From an uncultured Selenomonadales bacterium (GTDB lineage Bacteria > Bacillota > Negativicutes > Acidaminococcales > Acidaminococcaceae): a stretch of DNA of 64,000 nucleotides. Location: the NCBI GenBank assembly GCA_900316935.1, contig ONEW01000003.1, positions 1 to 64,000 of the forward strand. The letters are read 5' to 3'. Position numbers and translations under genes: made by a program. The notes under the pieces were generated by a model. It worked only from the letters and a program-made list of their open reading frames with translations, did not search any database and was not told where the DNA came from. Below are positions 54,592 to 62,417 of this stretch, one piece after another (positions within the stretch are counted from its first letter, which is position 1; the number at the start of each line of letters is the position of its first letter).

Positions 54592-55853
54592 TTTCCCAGC
54601 ACCTCCTCTGCCGAAGCGATATAGCCTTTGACGGCGCTGGCCGCCGCCGTGTAGGGACTGGCCAGGTAGACTTCGCTGTCCACGTGTCCCATGCGGCCGC
54701 GGAAATTGCGGTTCGTCGTGGACACACAGCGTTCGCCGGCCGCCAGGATCCCCATGTAGCCGCCCAGGCAGGGGCCGCACGTAGGCGTCGAAACGGCCGC
54801 GTCGGCCTGGATGAAGGTGTCGATATAGCCGAGGCGGATGGCCTCCTCGTAAATTTCCTGCGTGGCCGGGATGATGATGCAGCGCACATGGTCGCAAACC
54901 TTATGGCCTTTCAGCACTTCCGCGGCCTGGGCCAGATCTTCCAGCCGGCCGTTCGTGCAGGACCCGATGACGACCTGGTCGATGGCGATGTCATGGGATT
55001 CGCTGACGGGATGCGTGTTTTCCGGCAGATGCGGATAGGCTGTGACCGGCACCAGTTTGCTCAAGTCAATCGGGACGGTACGCACGTAATGGGCGTCCGG
55101 ATCCGGTTCCACGGCTTCCCACGGACGGGTGACGCGGCCCTTCAGGAAGGCTTCCGTCTTGTCGTCCACCGGGAAGATGCCGTTCTTGCCGCCGGCTTCG
55201 ATGGCCATGTTGCAGATGGTGAAACGGTCCGACATATCCAGTTCATGGACGCCGGAACCCGTGAATTCCAGACCCTGGTAGCGGGCGCCATCCACACCGA
55301 TCAGGCCGATCAGGGTGAGGATCAGGTCTTTGCCCTTGACATACCTGGGCATCTTCCCCGTCAATTCGACCTTGATGGCCGCCGGTACCTTGAACCAGGC
55401 CGTGCCGCTGGCCATGGCGCAGCCGATATCGGTCTGCCCCATGCCGGTGGACAGGGCGTTCAGGGCACCGTAGGTGCAGGTATGGGAGTCGGCGCCGACG
55501 ATGATCTCGCCGGGGGCGACGAGGCCCTTGTTCGGCAGCAGGGCGTGTTCAATGCCCATGCGGCCTACTTCGAAATAATTCGTGATCCGGTGTTGGCGGG
55601 CAAAATCACGCATCTGCTTGCACAGCGTGGCGGACTTGATGTCCTTGCACGGCGAAAAATGGTCCGGCACCAAGGCGATCTTGTCCTTGTCGAAGACCGG
55701 CACGCCGATTTCATTGAACACGTTGATGGCGGGCGGCCCCGTAATGTCGTTCGCCAGCACCAGATCCACCTGGGAGACCAGCAGGTCCCCTTCTTCCACA
55801 AAAGGACGGCCCACATGCCTGGCCAGAATCTTCTGTGTCATCGTCATTCCCAT
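54588..55853 (-). CDS. leuC: 3-isopropylmalate dehydratase large subunit
   Basis: 421 aa, the 420-residue LeuC form. Aconitase-type [4Fe-4S] ligands appear in [13 protein letters not shown] near residue 300 and in [13 protein letters not shown] near 360, with the substrate segment [12 protein letters not shown] near 118. It is first in leuCDB and follows a leucine T-box. An AAGGAGAG site lies 9 bases before the ATG. Confidence 0.96.
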   Translation of the reverse strand: MGMTMTQKILARHVGRPFVEEGDLLVSQVDLVLANDITGPPAINVFNEIGVPVFDKDKIALVPDHFSPCKDIKSATLCKQMRDFARQHRITNYFEVGRMGIEHALLPNKGLVAPGEIIVGADSHTCTYGALNALSTGMGQTDIGCAMASGTAWFKVPAAIKVELTGKMPRYVKGKDLILTLIGLIGVDGARYQGLEFTGSGVHELDMSDRFTICNMAIEAGGKNGIFPVDDKTEAFLKGRVTRPWEAVEPDPDAHYVRTVPIDLSKLVPVTAYPHLPENTHPVSESHDIAIDQVVIGSCTNGRLEDLAQAAEVLKGHKVCDHVRCIIIPATQEIYEEAIRLGYIDTFIQADAAVSTPTCGPCLGGYMGILAAGERCVSTTNRNFRGRMGHVDSEVYLASPYTAAASAVKGYIASAEEVLGK

Positions 55854-55907
55854 AACAATACACTCTCCTTCTCTTGCGGGCAGTCTGCCTGTCCTGTGGT
55901 TTCACCA

Positions 55908-56155
55908 AAAGGAAACGCCCCTGCCTGCTCTTGCAGACAGGGGCGAAAATTCGCGGTACCACCCTGGTTTATCACTTCATTGTGCACTGCTTGACGCGCT
56001 GCCACGGCAGCCGGTACTCTGTTCCCGGCCACGGCTCCCGGCCCAGATGACCACCCCTCCGCGGAAGCTCGCACCGGCCGCTTCCTCTCTTCAGCGGGTC
56101 GAAGATGGTCAATTTCCGTTCTTCGCCTTTCTTTGTCCCAATGCATCAGGACTAC
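55908..56155 (-). promoter_or_regulatory. T-box leader of leuCDB (Leu, specifier read as CTG)
   Basis: The T-box core AGGGTGGTACCGCG lies at about 55952-55965 on the minus strand, followed by a terminator hairpin (55916-55945, CGCCCCTGTCTGC stem) and TTTCCTTTT. By alignment with the leuA leader the specifier is CTG in GGTCATCTGGGCC. Uncharged tRNA-Leu should favour readthrough into leuC. Confidence 0.9.
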
Positions 56156-56161
56156 TGTTAC

Positions 56162-56190
56162 ATTATCGCAAATATCTGCATACAAGTCAA
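56162..56190 (-). promoter_or_regulatory. Promoter of the leuCDB T-box leader
   Basis: TTGACT (56185-56190) and GATAAT (56162-56167) with 17-bp spacing on the minus strand. Confidence 0.78.
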
Positions 56191-56222
56191 CATGAAATGT
56201 AAATTTATATTTGTAAAGTTCG

Positions 56223-57611
56223 TTACAATAAGATGTACTTGCAGATGAAGATGACCGCCAGCACGTACATCAGCGGGCTGACCCGTCTGGCATGGCCCGT
56301 AAGGGTGTTGATGATGGCATAGGAAATGATGCCGAAGGAGATGCCTTCCGAAATGCTGTAGGCGAACGGCATGGCGATGATGCAGATGTACGCCGGGATT
56401 GCTTCCGTCAGGTTCGTGAAGTCAATCTTCGTGATGGACGAAACCATGAGGAATCCGACGATGACCAGGGCGGGAGCCGTAGCGAAGGCCGGAATGGCCA
56501 TGAAGACCGGCGACAGGAACAGGGACAGGAAGAAGAGGACGGCGACGGTGACGCTCGTCAGGCCCGTGCGGCCGCCTTCGCTGACACCCGAGGCGCTTTC
56601 GACGAAGGTTGTGATGGTGCTGGTGCCCATCAGGGCGCCGAGCACAGTGCCGCAGGCATCGGCCATGAGGGCGCCCTTGATACGGGGCAGGGTCCCGTCG
56701 GGACGCAGCATGTCGGCTTTCGAGGCAACGCCCATCAGCGTGCCCAGCGTATCAAAGAGGTCGACGAAGAGGAAGGCCAGGACGACGACCAGGAAATCCA
56801 GGGACGCGGCCCGGGACAGGTCGAGTTTCAGGAAAATCGGCGACGGATCGGCCGGCAGGAACGAGGCCACGCCGGCGGAAAAGTCCGGCAGCACGCTGAA
56901 CAGGCCCAGTTTCGGGTTGGGCACGTACAGGCCCGTCAACTCGCACACGACGCCCAGCAGCCAGGTCAGCAGGATACCCCAGAGGATATTGCCCTTGATG
57001 TTCTTGGCCATCATGATGCCCGTGGCCAGAATGCCGATCAGGGACAGGACGACGGTGATGCCGACGCTGTGGAACGTGCCGTCCAGCAGGGACTGCTTGA
57101 AGGAGAACAGGGCGATCTTCGTCGCCGGGTTCGCCACAATGACATGGGCGTTGAACAGGCCGATGAGGGCGATGAACAAGCCGATGCCGACGGACACGGC
57201 CTGCTTCATGCTCAGGGGAATCGTGTTGAAGATGGCCTGCCGGATGTTGGTCAGGGACATGACGATGAAGATGACACCTTCCACAAAGACCGCGGCCAGG
57301 GCCATTTCCCAGGAATAGCCCATCTGCTTGACGACGGTGAAGGCGAAATACGCGTTCAGACCCATGCCGGCGGACAGGGCGAAGGGATAGTTGGCAAAAG
57401 CCGCCATCATCAGGGTCGCAATGCACGACGCCAGCGCCGTGACGGTCAGCAGGGCCCCCTTATCCATCCCGGTGACGCTCAAAATCGACGGGTTGACGGC
57501 CAGGATATAGGCCATGGTCATGAACGTGGTCAGGCCGGCCATAAGCTCCGTACGGACCGTCGTCCCGTTTTCCTTCAAATGAAAGACCTTCTCTAAGATA
57601 CCCTCTTGCAT
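56223..57611 (-). CDS. NCS2-family purine permease (AzgA/PbuG-like, guanine/hypoxanthine/adenine)
   Basis: 462 aa with 12-14 membrane helices. Signatures of the AzgA-like branch are NPSILSVTGMD near residue 40, FALSAGMGLNAYFAFTVV near 77, VDLFDTLGTLMGVASKAD near 285 and GTSTITTFVESASGVSEGGRTGL near 325. It is a proton symporter for nucleobases in the cytoplasmic membrane. The start has a GAGGGAGG site. The upstream region has a -10 TGATATAAT (minus strand near 57676) but no purine riboswitch core that I could find. Confidence 0.9.
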   Translation of the reverse strand: MQEGILEKVFHLKENGTTVRTELMAGLTTFMTMAYILAVNPSILSVTGMDKGALLTVTALASCIATLMMAAFANYPFALSAGMGLNAYFAFTVVKQMGYSWEMALAAVFVEGVIFIVMSLTNIRQAIFNTIPLSMKQAVSVGIGLFIALIGLFNAHVIVANPATKIALFSFKQSLLDGTFHSVGITVVLSLIGILATGIMMAKNIKGNILWGILLTWLLGVVCELTGLYVPNPKLGLFSVLPDFSAGVASFLPADPSPIFLKLDLSRAASLDFLVVVLAFLFVDLFDTLGTLMGVASKADMLRPDGTLPRIKGALMADACGTVLGALMGTSTITTFVESASGVSEGGRTGLTSVTVAVLFFLSLFLSPVFMAIPAFATAPALVIVGFLMVSSITKIDFTNLTEAIPAYICIIAMPFAYSISEGISFGIISYAIINTLTGHARRVSPLMYVLAVIFICKYILL

Positions 57612-57752
57612 GATGGACCTCCCTCAGTATGCGGTGTGCCACAGGGGCACAAAAAATTATACTTCATTATATCATATGCCGCTCCGCTTGGGCAGATGTA
57701 TTTCCCGTCCCACCGCAAAATTCCCCCTTCCGTCCCCCGGTGCCGGAAGGGC

Positions 57753-57780
57753 AAAAAAAAACCGGCAGGAACCTGCCGGT
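57753..57780 (-). terminator. Terminator upstream of the purine permease
   Basis: ACCGGCAG (57761-57768) pairs with CTGCCGGT (57773-57780) with a GAAC loop. Eight or nine T follow on the minus strand. It ends either serA transcription or a separate short transcript. Confidence 0.88.
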
Positions 57781-58055
57781 ATGTACCTGCATCGTGAAAC
57801 ACAGACACGTGAAAAGAAAACAAGATATAGGATTATAAGGGAAAGAGAGTTATATTGATGAGGACCGTGCACCGGGCACAGCCCGCATTTGGCCGTTTTA
57901 CCGCAGCGCCGCAATCCGCTGCAGGGTTTGCAGGGACCCCACACTGCTAGGCTTAGTATAACAGATTCCCGGGGGAAATGCACGGGAAAGTTTGTGAATT
58001 TACTGTGTATTTCCCAACCCGGGCCGGCAGGACGGGCGGATCCTCCGCCGCGCCC
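57781..58055 (-). other. Non-coding, partly structured interval between serA and the purine permease
   Basis: No convincing gene. About 57850-57950 is GC-rich with local hairpins, for example CGGGC/GCCCG around 57870-57885 and GCAGCG/CGCTGC around 57903-57922. A minus-strand TATACT (57955-57960) lies at its upstream edge without a good -35. About 57781-57850 is AT-rich. It might be a short RNA ending at 57753, or simply the serA 3' region. Confidence 0.4.
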
Positions 58056-59633
58056 TCACATGCGGATGTTGGCCGCTTTGGTGATGCCTTCGAAGGCCTG
58101 GATCGTGTGCAGCGTCGCCGGATCGACCGCGCTGTCGACGGTCATGAGCATCATGGCGACGTCGTTCTTGGCATTGCGGCTGACCTGCATGTTGCCGATG
58201 TTGACGTTTTCCGCGCCGAGCACCGTGCCGATGCGGCCGATCATGCCGGGTTTATCGACGTTGTTGATGCCGAGCATGTACGGCGCCGGTTCGCAGTCGA
58301 ACTGGTAGCCGTCGATATCCTTGATGCGGACGGCCCCTTCCGGCGTCGTATTGCCCGCCACGGTGAACTTGCCGCTCTTCGTGCAGATATTGACACGGAG
58401 CAGGCTGGCCGTGCCGGACTCCTTGCTCTCCACGACTTCCACGCCGCGGCCGTTGGCCGTGATCATGGCGTTGACGTAATTGACGCGTTCCTTCAGGACC
58501 GGTTCGAAAACGCCCTTCAGGACGGCGCGGGTGATCATGTCCGTCTCCATGTCGGCCATGGCGCCGCTATAGATGACTTCCACCTTGTTGATGGCGTCAT
58601 GCTGCAGCTGGTAATACAGTTTGCCCAAATCCTCGGCCAGGGTCATCTGCGCCTTCACGGCATCCAGCTCGCTGGCCGGCAGGGCCGGGAGGTTGACGGC
58701 GTTGGCCACGATTTCGCCGTGCAGCGCCGCAATGACTTCCTCCGCAATGGCGAGGCCCACGTTGTCCTGTGCCTCGAACGTGTCGGCGCCCAGATGCGGC
58801 GTCAGGACGCACTGCGGCAAGTCGATCAGCGGGGAAATGGGTTTCGGTTCGTCCACGAGCACGTCGATGCCGGCGCTGGCCACGATGCCTTCCCTGATGG
58901 CGCGGGCCAGGTCCTGCTCATTGTACAGGCCGCCGCGGGCGCAGTTCACGACGCGGACGCCCTTCTTGCACTTGAGCCATTCCTTGTAGGTGATCATGTT
59001 CATGGTTTCTTCGGTCTTCGGCGTATGGATGCTGATGACATCGGCGTTCTTCAGCAGTTCCTCCAGGGTCTCGCACTTGCGGGCATTGTATTTCCTGAAG
59101 CGCCCATCGGCGATGTACGGATCGTAGGCGATGATCTTCATGCCGAAAGCCTGCATGCGCGTGGCCAGCAGGCCGCCAATCCGGCCGAGGCCGATGATGC
59201 CCAGGGTCTTGCCGTACAGCTCCATGCCCTTCAGGCCGTCACGGTCCCACTTACGGCTTTCAATCATCTTATGGGCGCGCACGGTGTTGCGGCACGATGC
59301 CAGGAGCAGGCCGATGGTGTGCTCGCAGGCCGAAATGATGTTGGATTCCGGCGTGTTCACGACGATGATGCCGCGCTGCGTGGCGCCTTCCATCTCAATG
59401 TTGTCGACGCCGTTGCCGGCGCGGCCCACGACCTTCAGGCCCGTGGCATGCCCGTAAAATTCCTCGTTGATCTTCGTGACGGAGCGGACGACGATGGCGT
59501 CGTAGCCGGGAATGATCTGCAGCAGTTCCTCCCGCGGCAGGTTCAGTTTCACATCGACCTGGAAATCCTGCTGGGCCTGGAGCTTCGCCACGCCCTTGTC
59601 CGAAATGCGTTCCACTACCAATACTTTGTACAT
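58056..59633 (-). CDS. serA: D-3-phosphoglycerate dehydrogenase
   Basis: 525 aa, the long form. The substrate and NAD domains have VVGRAGNGVDNIEMEGATQRGI near residue 75, the Rossmann loop GIIGLGRIGGLLA near 145, NCARGGLYNEQDL near 230 (catalytic Arg) and LTPHLGADTFEAQ near 280 (catalytic His). An intervening ASB-type domain and a C-terminal ACT domain (about 452-525) follow, for serine feedback. It makes 3-phosphohydroxypyruvate, the first serine step. The ATG has a GAGGAGG site. A serine T-box lies upstream. Confidence 0.96.
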   Translation of the reverse strand: MYKVLVVERISDKGVAKLQAQQDFQVDVKLNLPREELLQIIPGYDAIVVRSVTKINEEFYGHATGLKVVGRAGNGVDNIEMEGATQRGIIVVNTPESNIISACEHTIGLLLASCRNTVRAHKMIESRKWDRDGLKGMELYGKTLGIIGLGRIGGLLATRMQAFGMKIIAYDPYIADGRFRKYNARKCETLEELLKNADVISIHTPKTEETMNMITYKEWLKCKKGVRVVNCARGGLYNEQDLARAIREGIVASAGIDVLVDEPKPISPLIDLPQCVLTPHLGADTFEAQDNVGLAIAEEVIAALHGEIVANAVNLPALPASELDAVKAQMTLAEDLGKLYYQLQHDAINKVEVIYSGAMADMETDMITRAVLKGVFEPVLKERVNYVNAMITANGRGVEVVESKESGTASLLRVNICTKSGKFTVAGNTTPEGAVRIKDIDGYQFDCEPAPYMLGINNVDKPGMIGRIGTVLGAENVNIGNMQVSRNAKNDVAMMLMTVDSAVDPATLHTIQAFEGITKAANIRM

Positions 59634-59702
59634 GATATGCTGCCTCCTCGCGCTGTTCCGTCCGCCGGACTCCCCGGCCGGACCACTGAAGGGACGGGGC
59701 AA

Positions 59703-59976
59703 ACTAAAAGGCTCCCGTCCCGATAAGGACGAGAGCCTGAATTCGTCTGAATCAACGCCGGGAACCGTCCCGGCCTGCCCACGTGGTGCCACCTTAGTTC
59801 GCCGGCAACTGCCTGCCGGCCTCATTTCCGGTATATCGGCCGGTGCCCGGCCAGGTTGTCACCCCTGGCTCCTCCGGAGCGGAATTCAATCTGCGGCCGG
59901 ACGGTTTGCACTGACCACCGTCTCCCTGAACGACCTACGGTCTACTTTTCTCCTTCATGGGATTGCATTTTTTGTT
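59703..59976 (-). promoter_or_regulatory. T-box leader of serA (Ser, specifier read as TCC)
   Basis: The T-box core AAGGTGGCACCACG lies at about 59783-59796 on the minus strand. The terminator hairpin (59709-59740, AGGCTC-type stem, TTTTAG tail) follows. Aligned with the leuA and leuC leaders, the specifier reads TCC within GAATTCCGCTCC, a serine codon that fits the gene. Confidence 0.88.
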
Positions 59977-59986
59977 TATACATGAA

Positions 59987-60015
59987 ATTATAGGACCCTT
60001 TGCACCGAATGTCAA
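59987..60015 (-). promoter_or_regulatory. Promoter of the serA T-box leader
   Basis: Consensus TTGACA (60010-60015) and TATAAT (59987-59992) with 17-bp spacing on the minus strand. Confidence 0.88.
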
Positions 60016-60106
60016 AGGGCAGTTTTGTCACCTTTGGAACAGAACAGCCCGATTCTTCCCTTTTTTTCCAAAAAGATGTCCCCGTCCGGCCTTCAGGAAA
60101 GACATG

Positions 60107-60556
60107 TCAGATGGCGACGTCGATCTTGGCACTCACGCCGACGCCCTGGATGCGGGTGCAGTTGGACGGATCGAGGGAATCAACCGGAATCAGGGCCTGG
60201 ATGCGGAACGTGCGGTTCAGGAATTCCCCCTCGAGGGCCAGGGCCCCTTTGCACTGCTCGACCTTCGACACAGGCCCGCTGATCTGCGCCGCCCCCACGT
60301 ACCCCTTGGTGCCTACAGCGATGATGGGCACGACTTTCGTGGCATAGTTGTCGCTGATGGGATATTTCGACGTCAGCTTATTGATGAACGTGTTGATCTG
60401 GTCCGCGTACGTATCCACCAGATATACGATGCCGCCGGTCTTTACGACGGAACCGAGGGTACCCAGCACGCCGCCGGCCTGCACCGTCGCCAGCGGCAGG
60501 GCGCTGCCGGCCAGATATCCGCACAAGGCCGCAGCCGCAATCCATTTCTTTTTCAT
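60107..60556 (-). CDS. Small exported protein of unknown function (149 aa)
   Basis: A Sec signal peptide (MKKKWIAAAALCGYLAGSALPLA..., cut near VQA) is followed by about 120 residues with two Cys (C-K-G-A near 103, N-C-T near 134) that may form a disulfide. I do not recognise the family. The AAGGAGG site fixes the start. It is divergent from the TetR-adaptor-RND operon and its promoter overlaps a palindrome that the TetR protein may bind. Confidence 0.72.
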   Translation of the reverse strand: MKKKWIAAAALCGYLAGSALPLATVQAGGVLGTLGSVVKTGGIVYLVDTYADQINTFINKLTSKYPISDNYATKVVPIIAVGTKGYVGAAQISGPVSKVEQCKGALALEGEFLNRTFRIQALIPVDSLDPSNCTRIQGVGVSAKIDVAI

Positions 60557-60597
60557 GGAAATACCTCCTTTACATCGACCATACCTGTGATATAATA

Positions 60598-60626
60598 ATT
60601 TTAAATAAACGATTAATTAATGTCAA
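60598..60626 (-). promoter_or_regulatory. Promoter of the 149-aa exported protein with embedded palindrome
   Basis: TTGACA (60621-60626) and TAAAAT (60598-60603) are 17 bp apart on the minus strand. The spacer contains the perfect 10-bp palindrome ATTAATTAAT (60612-60621), a candidate TetR site. Confidence 0.6.
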
Positions 60627-60681
60627 ATGAACTATTTGTGTCATAGCATAGCAAGATTGCTCGTGCTGAGGGGGAATCCGA

Positions 60682-61311
60682 ATGACAAAGAACGATGTCC
60701 AGGGGCCGGACACAACGGAAAAGATCCTGCAGGCGGCGACGCAGCTGTTTGCGGAAAACAATTACGAGGCCGTCTCCATCAAGGCGATTGCCGCGGCGGC
60801 GCACGTCAACAGCGCCCTCATCAGTTACCATTTCGGCGGCAAACGGCAGTTGTACGAGGCTGTCCTGAAAGCCCAGATCGACCTGTTCCATAACAGCATC
60901 CTGCGGCTGCGCAGCTCCAAATTGCCGGGGCTGCAGCGGATCCGGCAGCTCATGGACGAACAGGCGAAGATCCATCTGCAGAACAACAGCAGTATGCGCG
61001 TCATCTACCGCGAACTGTTGTCGCCGACCGAAGTGAGCGAGCGGAAGTTCGGCGCCGCCATCTACCTGTTCTACGACGATGTGGCCGAACTGTTCGACCA
61101 GGCCAAGGCGGAAGGGTCCATCCGGGCCGACGTGGAAAGTTACGCCGCCTCCTTCACCCTGTTTTCCATTCTGGCGTTCTACCTGATGACGTACCAGTAC
61201 AATCCGCACGAGCGGCGCATGAAGGGCGCCAATGATTTCGAGCGCGTCCGCGGCACCTACATGACCTATCTGCGGACGCTGCTGACAGGAAAGGAGAAGC
61301 TGGAACCATGA
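60682..61311 (+). CDS. TetR/AcrR-family regulator of the adjacent RND operon
   Basis: 209 aa. The TetR helix-turn-helix is in YEAVSIKAIAAAAHVNSALISYHFGGKRQLYEAVL (residues about 28-62). The C-terminal part resembles the CecR/DUF1956-like subgroup (IRQLMDEQAKIHL, MRVIYRELLSPTE). It is likely the repressor of its own operon and perhaps of the divergent exported-protein gene. The stop overlaps the adaptor start (ATGA at 61308-61311), so regulator and pump genes are coupled. The ligand is unknown. Confidence 0.9.
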   Translation: MTKNDVQGPDTTEKILQAATQLFAENNYEAVSIKAIAAAAHVNSALISYHFGGKRQLYEAVLKAQIDLFHNSILRLRSSKLPGLQRIRQLMDEQAKIHLQNNSSMRVIYRELLSPTEVSERKFGAAIYLFYDDVAELFDQAKAEGSIRADVESYAASFTLFSILAFYLMTYQYNPHERRMKGANDFERVRGTYMTYLRTLLTGKEKLEP

Positions 61312-62417
61312 AACTTCCGTCGGTCAAACTGACCCGTACTCATTATACCATACTGGGAGCCCTTATCGTCCTGTTCGTCCTCTGGCGCGTTTACGCCGCC
61401 CTCTTCCCGGACGTCCGGAACGAACGCATGGTCCCCGTGGTCCGCACCATCACCGTCGGGGAAACCTCCACGGACAACAAGGCCGTGTACCCCGGCACGG
61501 TACGCGGCAAATACGAAAGCAGCCTGGCCTTCCAGGTATCCGGCAAAATCATCCGCCGCAACGTCAATGTGGGCGATACGGTCCGCGCCGGCCAGGTCCT
61601 CCTGGAAATCGACCCGAAGGACGTACGCCAGTCCCTGAACGCGGCCCAGGCCGCCTGCAATGCGGCCCGGTCGGACTACAAGCTGGCCCGGGACAACTAT
61701 GCCCGCTATGCGTCCCTGTTTGAAAAAGGCGCCGTCAGCACCATGACGCGCGATCAATACAAGACCCAGTACGAAGCGGCGGAAGCTTCGCTCCGCAGTG
61801 CCGAAGCGAACCTGACCCAGGCACAGAACCAGATGGGCTACACGCAGCTCGTATCCGACCACGACGGCAGTGTATCGTCCCTGTCCGGCGAAGTGGGCCA
61901 GGTCGTGTCCGCCGGCACGCCGGTGGCGACGGTCGTCCAGTCCGGCAACCGGGAAATCCAGTTCTACGTACCGGAAAACCGTCTGGGCGAAGTCCATCCC
62001 GGCATGGACGCCACGGTCACCTTCTGGGCCCTCCACAACGTGACGGCCCGCGGCACAGTCACGGAAATCGCCTCCATGGCGGACAGCGTGACCCGCACGT
62101 ACCGCGTGCGCGTCGCCGTCGATAACTGGCCGGATGCCGCCCAACTGGGCATGACAGCCAAAGTGACCCTGGATACAGGCGTGGAAAGCGCCATCGTCAT
62201 TCCCTCCAGCGCCATTTACCAGACGGGCAGCCAGCCCCAGGTCTGGGTCGTGCGCAACCGGAAAGCCGTCAAGACCGATGTCACCGTGGCCGGTTACGAA
62301 GGCAGCAACGTCAAGATCTCCTCCGGCCTTGTCAAAGGGGACATCGTCGTCACAGGCGGTGCCAACAAGATTTCCGAAGGGGAAGAAGTCCAACTGGAAG
62401 GCAGTGAATTCAAATGA
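61308..62417 (+). CDS. RND membrane-fusion (periplasmic adaptor) protein
   Basis: 369 aa. One N-terminal membrane anchor (residues 12-32) and no lipobox, unlike the adaptor at 43584. Barrel-sandwich half-motifs (ESSLAFQVSGKIIRRNVNVGDTVRAGQVL near 65-95; SLSGEVGQVVSAGTPV near 190-205) flank an alpha-hairpin, and beta-barrel and membrane-proximal domains follow. It overlaps both the TetR gene and the permease gene by 4 bp. The short size and TetR linkage suit adaptors of the HAE1-like permease that follows. Confidence 0.92.
   Translation: MKLPSVKLTRTHYTILGALIVLFVLWRVYAALFPDVRNERMVPVVRTITVGETSTDNKAVYPGTVRGKYESSLAFQVSGKIIRRNVNVGDTVRAGQVLLEIDPKDVRQSLNAAQAACNAARSDYKLARDNYARYASLFEKGAVSTMTRDQYKTQYEAAEASLRSAEANLTQAQNQMGYTQLVSDHDGSVSSLSGEVGQVVSAGTPVATVVQSGNREIQFYVPENRLGEVHPGMDATVTFWALHNVTARGTVTEIASMADSVTRTYRVRVAVDNWPDAAQLGMTAKVTLDTGVESAIVIPSSAIYQTGSQPQVWVVRNRKAVKTDVTVAGYEGSNVKISSGLVKGDIVVTGGANKISEGEEVQLEGSEFK

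Noticed and set aside
57612-57760. Purine riboswitch upstream of the NCS2 permease
   Set aside because: I looked for the conserved core (TATA...GTTTCTACC) on the minus strand and did not find it.
57850-57950. SRP RNA (ffs) or 6S RNA
   Set aside because: A stretch resembles the GCAATCCGCT segment of Firmicute SRP RNA, but the conserved GGUCAGGUCCGGAAGG apical hairpin is missing. The ends do not pair into a 6S-like rod.
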